64,000 bases of DNA, from contig NZ_JAPEPW010000001.1 in assembly GCF_026339955.1 (NCBI RefSeq), forward strand, positions 6,965,001 to 7,029,000, in the 5' to 3' direction. Made by a program: the position numbers and the translations under genes. Shown here piece after piece: positions 36,788 through 44,370 of this stretch (position 1 is the first letter of the stretch; the number at the start of each line of letters is the position of its first letter). A model generated the notes under the pieces. That model was not told where the DNA came from, ran no database searches, and saw only the letters and a program-made list of their open reading frames with translations. This stretch comes from Streptomyces sp. NBC_01549. GTDB lineage: Bacteria > Actinomycetota > Actinomycetes > Streptomycetales > Streptomycetaceae.

Positions 36788-37757
36788 CTCGTCCCTCGCG
36801 CGCGCCGTCCGCTGGGACACGGCCGTCGGCGCCCTCCTCATCGTCGTGCTGCTGTTCTCCTTCGGGTTCGTGGACGGGTTCGGCAACGCGCTCAACCTGT
36901 CGTTCCTGATCGGCAACACGCTGCCCATCGCGTTGATCGCGCTGCCGATGACCCTGCTCGTGGTGGCCGGGGAGATCGACCTCTCCGTCGCCTCCACGGC
37001 GGGGCTCTCCGGCTCGGTGATGGGCGCCCTGTGGAATCAGGGCATGTCGATCGAGACGATCATCCCGCTGTGCCTGCTGCTCGGCGTGGTGTGCGGCCTG
37101 GTCAACGGTCTGCTGGTGACCCGGCTCGGGCTCTCGTCCCTCGCCGTCACCATCGGTACGCTCGCCGCCTACCGGGGCATCGCGCAGATCGTGCTCGGCT
37201 CGGACGCGGTGACCGACTTCCCCGCCCAGTACCAGGACTTCGCCTCCGGACGTATCGGGAACACCTTCGTCCCGCAGGCGTTCCTTCCCTTCCTTGTGCT
37301 CCTCGCGGCAGCGGTGGTAGTACTTCATGCCACGCCCTTCGGACGCTCGTCGTTCGCGATCGGCGCCAACGAGGAGGCCGCGCGGTTCGCCGGCATCCGC
37401 GTCAAGCGGCAGAAGCTGATCCTCTTCGTCGCCACCGGCTTCATGGCCTCCCTCACCGGCATCTTCTGGGCCCTGCACTACGCAAGCGCCCGCTACGACA
37501 ACGCCACCGGCCTCGAGCTCTCCGTCATCGCCGCCGTCCTGCTCGGCGGTATCGACTTCGACGGTGGCAAGGGCACACTCGGCGGCGCGATCGCGGGAGT
37601 CTTCCTGCTCGGCGCGCTGCAGAACGTGATGAGCCTCCTGAACGTCTCCGCTCAGTCGCAGATCGTCGTCACCGGCGTTCTGCTCGTCATCTCCGTGCTC
37701 GGCCCCCGGGTCGCGCGGCAGATCTCCGTAGCCAGGGCGGCACGCTCCGCCGCATAG
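36780..37757 (+). CDS. rhaQ: Rhamnose ABC importer permease 2 (RbsC-like)
   Basis: 325 aa, multi-pass, with VVAGEIDLSVASTAGLSGSV, GLVNGLLVTRLGLSSLAVTI and AAVLLGGIDFDGGKGTLGGA. The start overlaps the end of the first permease by 8 bp. It has the same family signatures but a shorter N-terminus. A 124-bp gap with a dispersed repeat separates it from the binding protein. Confidence 0.9.
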   Translation: MADSSLARAVRWDTAVGALLIVVLLFSFGFVDGFGNALNLSFLIGNTLPIALIALPMTLLVVAGEIDLSVASTAGLSGSVMGALWNQGMSIETIIPLCLLLGVVCGLVNGLLVTRLGLSSLAVTIGTLAAYRGIAQIVLGSDAVTDFPAQYQDFASGRIGNTFVPQAFLPFLVLLAAAVVVLHATPFGRSSFAIGANEEAARFAGIRVKRQKLILFVATGFMASLTGIFWALHYASARYDNATGLELSVIAAVLLGGIDFDGGKGTLGGAIAGVFLLGALQNVMSLLNVSAQSQIVVTGVLLVISVLGPRVARQISVARAARSAA

Positions 37758-37784
37758 ACCGTTCGAGAACCGCGGGCCCTGCGT

Positions 37785-37860
37785 GCCCGGTCCCGCCCAC
37801 GCGGCGGAGCCGCACATCCGATACAAGCCCCGCACCCCTTCAGGCGCACGTCGCACTCAC
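37785..37860. repeat. Dispersed repeat module between permease and binding-protein genes
   Basis: CCCACGCGGCGGAGCCGCACAT, found here near 37797-37818, also occurs inverted near 23222-23250. It includes the hairpin GCGGC-GGA-GCCGC. It may stabilise the message end of the permease genes and so raise binding-protein levels. Confidence 0.5.
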
Positions 37861-37881
37861 CTCCGTCAAAAGGAACCCGCC

Positions 37882-38964
37882 ATGCGCAAGTCATCCCTCC
37901 GCCGTACCGGCGCGGCGCTCGCCGCCGTGACCTCGCTCGCCCTGGCCGTCACCGCCTGCGGCGGCACCACCAAGAACGACGTGAAGAGCGGAGGCGGCTC
38001 GGCCGCCGCGACCGGCAAGGCCGACCCGAACGCGGCCACCAAGAAGGGCCTCACGGTCGGCTTCCTGCCGAAGCAGGTCAACAACCCCTACTTCACCTCG
38101 GCGGACAAGGGCGGCGAGAAGGCGCTGACGGAACTGGGATCCAAGTACAAGGAGGTCGGCCCCAGCAGCGCCACCGACACCTCCGGCCAGGTGAGCTACG
38201 TCAACACGCTCACTCAGCAGCAGGTCAACGCGATGGCCGTGTCCGCGCAGGACCCGGGTGCCCTGTGCACCGCGCTCAAGCAGGCCATGAGCAACAAGAT
38301 CAAGGTCGTCACGTACGACTCCGACACCAAGCCCGAGTGCCGCAACGCCTTCGTGTCGCAGGCCAGCGGCGAGGACCTGGGCCGCACCGAGGTCCAGCTG
38401 CTCGCCGAGCAGATCGGTTACAAGGGCGAGATCGCGATCCTGTCCGCCGCGCAGACCGCGACGAACCAGAACGCCTGGATCGACTTCATGAAGGAGGAGC
38501 TGAAGGACCCCAAGTACAAGGACGTCAAGCTGGTCAAGGTCGCCTACGGCAACGACGACGCCCAGCAGTCCTTCCAGCAGACCCAGGGCCTGCTCCAGGA
38601 GCACCCGAACCTCAAGGGGATCATCTCCCCGACCACCGTCGGTATCAAGGCCGCGGCCCAGTACCTGTCCGGCTCCAAGTACAAGGGCAAGGTCAAGCTG
38701 ACCGGCCTCGGCACCCCCAACGACATGCGCAAGTACGTCAAGAACGGCACCGTCGACGCCTTCGAGCTGTGGGACCCGGCGAAGCTCGGCGAGCTCGCCG
38801 CGCGTACGGCCGTGGCGCTGTCCTCGGGGCAGATCACCGGCGCCGAGGGCGAGACCTTCAAGGCCGGTGACATGGGCTCGTTCACCATCGGCAAGGACGG
38901 CGTGATCAACCTGGGCAAGCCGACCGTGTTCAACGCCAAGAACATCGACCAGTTCAACTTCTAG
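37882..38964 (+). CDS. rhaS: Rhamnose ABC importer substrate-binding lipoprotein
   Basis: 360 aa with a lipoprotein signal ending LAVTACGG. The mature domain starts LTVGFLPKQVNNPYFTSADK and contains QVNAMAVSAQDPGALCTALK and VVTYDSDTKPECRNAFVSQA, the periplasmic-binding type 1 (RbsB/RhaS) pattern. A low-complexity Gly/Ser/Ala linker follows the lipid anchor. It should be outside the membrane, feeding the two permeases. The mutarotase follows 17 bp downstream. Confidence 0.92.
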   Translation: MRKSSLRRTGAALAAVTSLALAVTACGGTTKNDVKSGGGSAAATGKADPNAATKKGLTVGFLPKQVNNPYFTSADKGGEKALTELGSKYKEVGPSSATDTSGQVSYVNTLTQQQVNAMAVSAQDPGALCTALKQAMSNKIKVVTYDSDTKPECRNAFVSQASGEDLGRTEVQLLAEQIGYKGEIAILSAAQTATNQNAWIDFMKEELKDPKYKDVKLVKVAYGNDDAQQSFQQTQGLLQEHPNLKGIISPTTVGIKAAAQYLSGSKYKGKVKLTGLGTPNDMRKYVKNGTVDAFELWDPAKLGELAARTAVALSSGQITGAEGETFKAGDMGSFTIGKDGVINLGKPTVFNAKNIDQFNF

Positions 38965-38981
38965 GATCCGGGGATTCCTTG

Positions 38982-39302
38982 ATGCAGCGTGTGTGCTTTC
39001 TGCTGAAGGTCCGTGCGGACCGCCTCGACGAGTACCGCGAGCGGCACGCCGCCGTGTGGCCCGAGATGCTCGACGCGCTCTCGGCCACCGGCTGGCACAA
39101 CTACTCGCTCTTCCTGCGCGAGGACGGCCTGCTGGTCGGCTACTTGGAGACCGAGGACTTCGCGGCCGCGCAGGCCGGCATGGAAGCCACCGACATCAAT
39201 GCCCGTTGGCAGGCGGAGATGGCGCCGTTCTTCGAATCGCTGGACGGCGCCAGACCCGACGAGGCCATGAGGCCCCTCACCGAGGTCTTCCATCTCGCCT
39301 GA
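38982..39302 (+). CDS. rhaM: L-rhamnose mutarotase
   Basis: The 106-aa protein starts at ATG 38982 and has RVCFLLKVRADRLDEYRERH, VWPEMLDALSATGWHNYSLF and LLVGYLETEDF. The catalytic His and paired Trp/Tyr of RhaM/RhaU are all visible. It interconverts alpha and beta L-rhamnose so that the isomerase gets its preferred anomer. Family length is about 104 aa, so it is complete. Confidence 0.94.
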   Translation: MQRVCFLLKVRADRLDEYRERHAAVWPEMLDALSATGWHNYSLFLREDGLLVGYLETEDFAAAQAGMEATDINARWQAEMAPFFESLDGARPDEAMRPLTEVFHLA

Positions 39303-39358
39303 CACCCGCCGACACTCGCTGACACCTGCTGACACCCACGACACCTGCTGATACCCGC
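39301..39358. repeat. Imperfect 10-bp tandem repeat downstream of rhaM
   Basis: About six units of GACACCYGCT run from the rhaM stop to 39358, the first four in exact 10-bp register. It lies between rhaM and the secreted BNR protein. Ten base pairs is one helical turn, so the run may be curved or bind a protein cooperatively. Confidence 0.75.
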
Positions 39359-39384
39359 GCGAAGCCCCACTCAGGAGCCCGCAC

Positions 39385-40809
39385 ATGAAGAGACGCACCC
39401 TGCTGGCTACCGCCGTGCTGACCGGCGTGGCGGGCCCCGGAGCCGCCGCCGGTACGGCTCGCGCGGCCGATTTCGGCCCTTCGGTCACCCTCACCGGCAG
39501 TACCCGACTGGATGCCCAGGCGCTGTACTTCGTGTCGTACGACGGCCTGGTCAACAACAACTCGTTCCAGAAGAACGGGCTGTTGACCTACCGGGGCTAC
39601 CAGTACGCCGTCTGGTACACCAGCGACCGCAGCGCGGTCGTCGCCCGCCGGGCGCTCGGCGCGACGAGCTGGTCGACGGTCAAGCTCGCCCACCAGCTCA
39701 AGAGCTCCGACTCGCACAACGTGATCTCCATGGGCGTGTCGAAGACCGACGGCCGGCTGCACCTCAACATGGACTCCCACAGCGACGGCTTCTTCTACGT
39801 GAAGTCGGTGGCCGGGCTGCTCGACGCTCCCGCCTCCACCGCCTGGACCTCCGCGGTCTTCGGAGCCGTACAGACCTCGCTGGACGGGCTCGCGCTCACG
39901 ACACAGTTCACCTACCCCCAGTTCATCTCCACGCCCGACGGCAAGCTCCAGCTGAGCTACCGCGTGGGCATCTCCGGAAATGGGCGCAACGCCCTCGCGG
40001 AGTACGACGGCTCGGCCTGGACCGCTCTCGGGGAGTGGTCCGGCTCGACCGGCACATACACCAGCGAGCACGGCTCCAGCATCGCCCGCAACATGTACCT
40101 GCACGGCATCGACTACGACGTCGACGGACGCCTGCACGCCTTCTTCGCCTGGCGCGAGCAGAACGGCGCCGTGATGTGCAACGGCGGCGGCATCACCAAC
40201 CACGACACCGGCTATGTCTACTCGACCGACCGCGGCCGCACCTGGCGCAACGACGCGGGCACCGTCGTCGGCACCACGGGCGGCTCCGACACGGTGGCCG
40301 TCACCGACGCCGGGCTCGTCGTCGACGCGCTCAACCCGGACCACTCCCTGATGAACCAGGAGAGCCAGACCACCGACTCCACCGGCCTGCCGCACGCGAT
40401 CATCAGCTATGTGCCCGGCCGCTTCGGCCAGTGCACCACCGACTACGTCACCGACCGGACGAACAACGGCCGCGCCTTCCACCTCCGCAAGAACGCCTCG
40501 GGCAGCTGGACCAAGACCGAGATCCCGATCGCGCTCGACTCCAGCCAGCGCACCAGGCTGATCCTGGACACGTACGACAACGCCTACGCGATCATGCCCT
40601 TCGGCCGGATCGCGGGCGCCTCGAAGTCCTCCGGGTACACGGACTGGAGCCTCCTGTACGACGGCGGCGGCCTGGACGCCTTCGGCGAGGTGGTGATCGA
40701 CGAGACGCGCGTCACGCAGGACGGGACGCTGTCGGTCATGTACCAGGAGAAGTCCAGCGGGACCACGCCCTCGGCGCTCCACGTCGTCGATTTCCGGCTG
40801 CCCGCATGA
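39385..40809 (+). CDS. Secreted BNR_4-type beta-propeller protein
   Basis: 474 aa with a Tat/Sec-like signal (MKRRTLLATAVLTGVAGPGA and cleavage near ARAADF). The mature part has repeated strands typical of the BNR_4 propeller: YQYAVWYTSDRSAVVARRAL, LHLNMDSHSDGFFYVKS, LQLSYRVGISGNGRNALAEY, GIDYDVDGRLHAFFAWRE and GYVYSTDRGRTWRNDAG. Several rhamnose-specific polysaccharide lyases and glycosidases (PL24/25/27, GH145) share this fold. In a rhamnose regulon it is therefore a candidate for releasing rhamnose from plant or algal glycans. Catalytic residues cannot be assigned by eye. Confidence 0.75.
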   Translation: MKRRTLLATAVLTGVAGPGAAAGTARAADFGPSVTLTGSTRLDAQALYFVSYDGLVNNNSFQKNGLLTYRGYQYAVWYTSDRSAVVARRALGATSWSTVKLAHQLKSSDSHNVISMGVSKTDGRLHLNMDSHSDGFFYVKSVAGLLDAPASTAWTSAVFGAVQTSLDGLALTTQFTYPQFISTPDGKLQLSYRVGISGNGRNALAEYDGSAWTALGEWSGSTGTYTSEHGSSIARNMYLHGIDYDVDGRLHAFFAWREQNGAVMCNGGGITNHDTGYVYSTDRGRTWRNDAGTVVGTTGGSDTVAVTDAGLVVDALNPDHSLMNQESQTTDSTGLPHAIISYVPGRFGQCTTDYVTDRTNNGRAFHLRKNASGSWTKTEIPIALDSSQRTRLILDTYDNAYAIMPFGRIAGASKSSGYTDWSLLYDGGGLDAFGEVVIDETRVTQDGTLSVMYQEKSSGTTPSALHVVDFRLPA

Positions 40810-40885
40810 CCACCGAAGCCGGCGGACTCGCGGGTAATGTGAAGACCCACCCGCCGCTTCTCATCCCCTTGGAGGTTCCTGCCTG

Positions 40886-41911
40886 ATGGCCCAGTCGGTG
40901 GGTATCAAGGACGTCGCCCGTGCCGCCGGAGTCTCCGTGGGCACGGTCTCCAACGTCATCAACCGTCCGGACACCGTGGCCTCGGAGACCCGGGCCCGTG
41001 TCCAGTCGGCCATAGACCGGCTCGGCTATGTCCGCAGCGAGTCCGCACGCCAGCTGCGGGCCGGGCGCAGCCGGATCATGGGCCTGCTCGTCCTCGACAT
41101 GGGCAACCCCTTCTTCGTGGACGTGGCCCGCGGTGCCGAGCGCGCCGCGCGGGACGCCGGGCTCGGCGTGATGGTCTGCAACAGCGCGCAGAGCGCCGGC
41201 GAGGAGGCCGACTATCTGTCGCTCTTCGCCGAGCAGCGGGTGCGCGGCGTGCTGCTGACGCCCGCCGACGCGACCGGGCGCAACATCGCGGCGTTCCGCC
41301 GCAACGGCATCCCCTTCGTCCTGGTCGACCGGGTGGCCGAGGGCACCACCGAGTGCTCGGTCTCGGTCGACGACGTGGCGGGCGGCGCGCTGGCCGTACG
41401 GCATCTCGTCGACGCGGGCCATCGATCGATCGCGTACGTCAGCGGGCCGCCCGGCCTCAACCAGGTCAGGGACCGCCGCGTGGGCGCCCTGAACGCGCTG
41501 GCCGAGGCCGGCCTCCCGCCCACCGCGATGCGGGAGCTGCCCACCGAGCGCCTCGACGTGGCCGCGGGCCGCGACGCGGGCGCCCGGCTGCTGGGCCTCG
41601 CCGAGCGCCCGACCGCCGTCTTCTGCGCCAACGACCTGCTCGCGCTCGGCGTCCTTCAGGCCATGTACGCGGCGGGCGTCGGCGTCCCCGACGACCTCGC
41701 GATCGTCGGCTACGACGACATCGAGTTCGCCGCCGCCGCGGCCGTCCCGCTCACCTCAGTACGGCAGCCCGCGATGACCATGGGCGCCCTCGCCGCCGAA
41801 CTGCTCCTGGAGGAGACCGAGGCCGAGACGGCGCCCACCCCGCACGAACACCGGCGCGTGGTGCTCCAGCCCGAGCTGGTGGTGCGCCGCTCCAGCCTGT
41901 CGGCGCGCTGA
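40886..41911 (+). CDS. LacI-family repressor, probable rhamnose regulator
   Basis: The 341-aa product has the LacI helix-turn-helix and hinge at the N-terminus (IKDVARAAGVSVGTVSNVIN, SARQLRAGRSRIMGLLV), followed by a sugar-binding domain (MGNPFFVDVARGAERAA, AVFCANDLLALG, IVGYDDIEFAAA). GGAGG lies 10 bases before the ATG. Being the last gene of the rhamnose arm, it probably binds the TGAAA-type sites at 32528 and 32694 and releases on rhamnose or a phosphorylated intermediate. Confidence 0.92.
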   Translation: MAQSVGIKDVARAAGVSVGTVSNVINRPDTVASETRARVQSAIDRLGYVRSESARQLRAGRSRIMGLLVLDMGNPFFVDVARGAERAARDAGLGVMVCNSAQSAGEEADYLSLFAEQRVRGVLLTPADATGRNIAAFRRNGIPFVLVDRVAEGTTECSVSVDDVAGGALAVRHLVDAGHRSIAYVSGPPGLNQVRDRRVGALNALAEAGLPPTAMRELPTERLDVAAGRDAGARLLGLAERPTAVFCANDLLALGVLQAMYAAGVGVPDDLAIVGYDDIEFAAAAAVPLTSVRQPAMTMGALAAELLLEETEAETAPTPHEHRRVVLQPELVVRRSSLSAR

Positions 41912-41931
41912 CGCGCGGCACCGTCCGCGCG
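41912..41931 (+). terminator. Possible terminator after the LacI gene
   Basis: CGCGCGG-CACCGT-CCGCGCG forms a 7-bp stem directly after the stop codon. No U-tract follows. Confidence 0.4.
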
Positions 41932-42046
41932 GCCCGGCCTGCTGAGCCACCATTCAGTACGACTTTCTTGATCCCCGGTCTCGGCGGGTCGGCGATCATG
42001 TGCTCAACTGGGACGCAGCCTGGATCCGTACGTCTCGGGAGCACTG

Positions 42047-43348
42047 TTGACCGTCAGCTACCGCCAGCCCGGTGTCGTCCTCACCGACCGCCGCTTCACC
42101 GTGCCCCTCGACCACGACGACCCGGCGGGGGAGAGCATCGAACTGTTTGCCCGCGAGGTCGTCGCGAGCGAGAAGGCGCGTCAGGACCTCCCCTGGCTGG
42201 TCTACCTCCAAGGCGGTCCCGGCTTCGGCGCCAACCGCTTCGTCGGCAAGCAGGCCTGGCTCGGCCGCGCGCTGAAGGAGTTCCGGGTGCTGCTGCTCGA
42301 CCAGCGCGGCACCGGCCACTCCACGCCCGCCAATCGCCAGACGCTTCCGCTGCGCGGCGGCCCCGGCGCGCAGGCCGACTACCTCGCGCACTTCCGCGCC
42401 GACTCCATCGTCCGCGACTGCGAAGCCATCCGCCCTCGTCTCACCGGCGGCGCCCCCTGGACCGTACTCGGCCAGAGCTTCGGCGGCTTCTGCGCCGTGC
42501 ACTACCTCTCGACGGCGCCCGAAGGCCTGCGGGCGGCCCTGATCACCGGCGGCCTGCCCTCCCTCGACGCGCACGCGGACGACGTGTACCGGGCCGCGTA
42601 TCCCCGTATCGAACGCAAGGTCGCGGCACACTACGCGCGCTACCCCCAGGACATCGAGCGGGCTCGCCAGATCGCCGAGCACCTGGTTCGCCACGAACCG
42701 GTCCTGAGCAACGGCTACCGCCTGACCGTCGAGGCCTTCCAGTCCCTGGGCATCCTCCTCGGCGGCGGTGAGGGCAGCCACCGCCTGCACTACCTCCTCG
42801 AGGAGGCCTTCGTCCGCACCCCGCAGGGCCCGGCCCTCTCCGACGCCTTCCAGGAGGAGGTGCAGGGCCTCCTCTCCTACGCCGGCCACCCGCTGTACGC
42901 GCTCGTCCACGAGGCCTGCTACGCCCAGGGTGAGAGGCCGACCGCCTGGTCCGCCGAGCGGGTGCGCGCCGAGTTCCCGCAGTTCGACGCGGCGAAGGCC
43001 CTCGCGGACGACGGACCGCTGCTGTTCACCGGCGAATCCGTGCACCCCTGGCTTTTCGACACCGACCCCGCGCTGCGTCCCCTCCGCGAGACCGCCGAGG
43101 AACTGGCCGCCCGCACCGACTGGCGGCCGCTGTACGACCCCGCCCGCCTCGCCGCCAACGAGGTACCGGTGGCCGCGGCGGTCTACCACGACGACATGTA
43201 CGTCGACCCGGAGCACTCCCTGCGCACGGCCCGTGCCATCGGTGGTCTGCGGACCTGGGTGACGAACGAGTTCGAGCACGACGGCGTACGGGTCGGCGGG
43301 CCGCGCGTCCTGGACCGGTTGCTGGCGCTGACACGCGACGAGGTCTGA
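42047..43348 (+). CDS. Proline iminopeptidase-like alpha/beta hydrolase (S33)
   Basis: The 433-aa product begins at the TTG at 42047, five bases after GGGAG. It has LVYLQGGPGFGANR (oxyanion HGGPG-like), LLLDQRGTGHSTP (DQRG motif) and the nucleophile GQSFGGFCAVHYL near residue 146, with a terminal His in NEFEHDG. These features fit S33 prolyl aminopeptidases. The cap region is the larger type found in actinobacterial enzymes. Not linked to its neighbours by spacing. Confidence 0.88.
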   Translation: MTVSYRQPGVVLTDRRFTVPLDHDDPAGESIELFAREVVASEKARQDLPWLVYLQGGPGFGANRFVGKQAWLGRALKEFRVLLLDQRGTGHSTPANRQTLPLRGGPGAQADYLAHFRADSIVRDCEAIRPRLTGGAPWTVLGQSFGGFCAVHYLSTAPEGLRAALITGGLPSLDAHADDVYRAAYPRIERKVAAHYARYPQDIERARQIAEHLVRHEPVLSNGYRLTVEAFQSLGILLGGGEGSHRLHYLLEEAFVRTPQGPALSDAFQEEVQGLLSYAGHPLYALVHEACYAQGERPTAWSAERVRAEFPQFDAAKALADDGPLLFTGESVHPWLFDTDPALRPLRETAEELAARTDWRPLYDPARLAANEVPVAAAVYHDDMYVDPEHSLRTARAIGGLRTWVTNEFEHDGVRVGGPRVLDRLLALTRDEV

Positions 43349-43379
43349 CCTCCGGTTCCTCGCCCCCGCCGCCCCTACC

Positions 43380-43490
43380 CGTCCCATCCCCACTTGGAGG
43401 CTCCGCCCCAAACCCCCGGGTGTGTTCCCTGTCTGCGGGTGGGTGGGGGCTTGTCGCGCAGTTCCCCGCGCCCCTTATGAGCGCTGGCGC
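43380..43490. repeat. Dispersed intergenic repeat, inverted copy
   Basis: On the minus strand this reads AGGGGCGCGGGGAACTGCG and CGACAAGCCCCCACCC, matching the unit at 31157-31215. It also has the outer GGGTTTGGGGCGGAG module. It separates the peptidase gene from the pentapeptide gene. Confidence 0.65.
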
Positions 43491-43527
43491 GCACGGGGCA
43501 CCCCCATCGGCTCAGTACGCTGGTGAC

Positions 43528-44370
43528 ATGCGAGAAGACAGCGTGACGGCAGTCGATGACCGGCTCCTTGAGTTGCGGGCCGACTGCGGTCGGTGTTTCG
43601 GGCTGTGCTGTGTCGCCCTGCCCTTCACCCGCTCGGCGGACTTCGCGATCGACAAGCCCGCCGGAAAGCCCTGCCAGAACCTGCAGGCGGACTCCCGGTG
43701 CGGGATTCACACCCAGCTGAGGCAGAAGGGCTTCAGCGGATGCACGGTGTACGACTGTTTCGGCGCCGGCCAGCAGGTCTCCCAGGTCACCTTCGGCGGC
43801 CAGGACTGGCACACGGGCTCGCGAGAGCGGGCCCGGCAGATGTTCGACGTGTTCCCGGTCGTCCGCCAGTTGCACGAACTGCTCTGGTACCTGAACGAGG
43901 CCCTGACCCTCCCCGCGGCCCGCCCGATCCACGCCGACATCCGCCGCGCCCTCGCGGAGACGGAACGGCTGACGAGCCAATCCCCCCAGGAGCTGGGGGA
44001 GTTGGATGTGAACGCACACCGGCAGCAGGTCAACCCCCTCCTGCTGCGGACCAGTGAACTCGCGCGCGCGGGGGTCGGCCGCGGCAAGAAGAAGGAGCGT
44101 CGCGGCGCCGACCTCATGGGCGCCCGCCTCAAGGGCGCCGACCTGCGGGGTGCCAACCTGCGCGGCGCCTACCTCATCGCCGCCGACCTCACCGGCGCCG
44201 ATCTGCGCGGCGCGGACCTGATCGGCGCCGACCTGCGCGACACCGATCTGACGGACGCGGATCTGACGGACGCGTTCTTCCTGACCCAGCCCCAGCTGAA
44301 CGCGGCCAGAGGCAGTGCCGGGACCAGGCTGCCGCGGTCAGTCACCCGCCCGGGCCACTGGACGCAGTGA
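43528..44370 (+). CDS. YkgJ-like cysteine cluster fused to pentapeptide repeats
   Basis: 280 aa from ATG 43528. The N-terminal half has a cysteine-rich set: CGRCFGLCC, KPCQNL, RCGIH and GCTVYDCFGAGQ, a pattern like zinc- or iron-binding YkgJ proteins. The middle is helical. Residues 197-255 are about 11 pentapeptides of the A(D/N)LxG type (GADLMGARLKGADLRGANLR onward), forming a right-handed beta-helix. Function unknown; a metal-linked DNA-mimic or scaffold is possible. Its last 33 bp overlap the convergent P450 gene. Confidence 0.8.
   Translation: MREDSVTAVDDRLLELRADCGRCFGLCCVALPFTRSADFAIDKPAGKPCQNLQADSRCGIHTQLRQKGFSGCTVYDCFGAGQQVSQVTFGGQDWHTGSRERARQMFDVFPVVRQLHELLWYLNEALTLPAARPIHADIRRALAETERLTSQSPQELGELDVNAHRQQVNPLLLRTSELARAGVGRGKKKERRGADLMGARLKGADLRGANLRGAYLIAADLTGADLRGADLIGADLRDTDLTDADLTDAFFLTQPQLNAARGSAGTRLPRSVTRPGHWTQ

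Noticed and set aside
40806..40886. 26-codon open frame between the BNR and LacI genes with overlapping stop and start
   Set aside because: No conserved features, and the LacI gene has its own ribosome-binding site inside it; probably chance.
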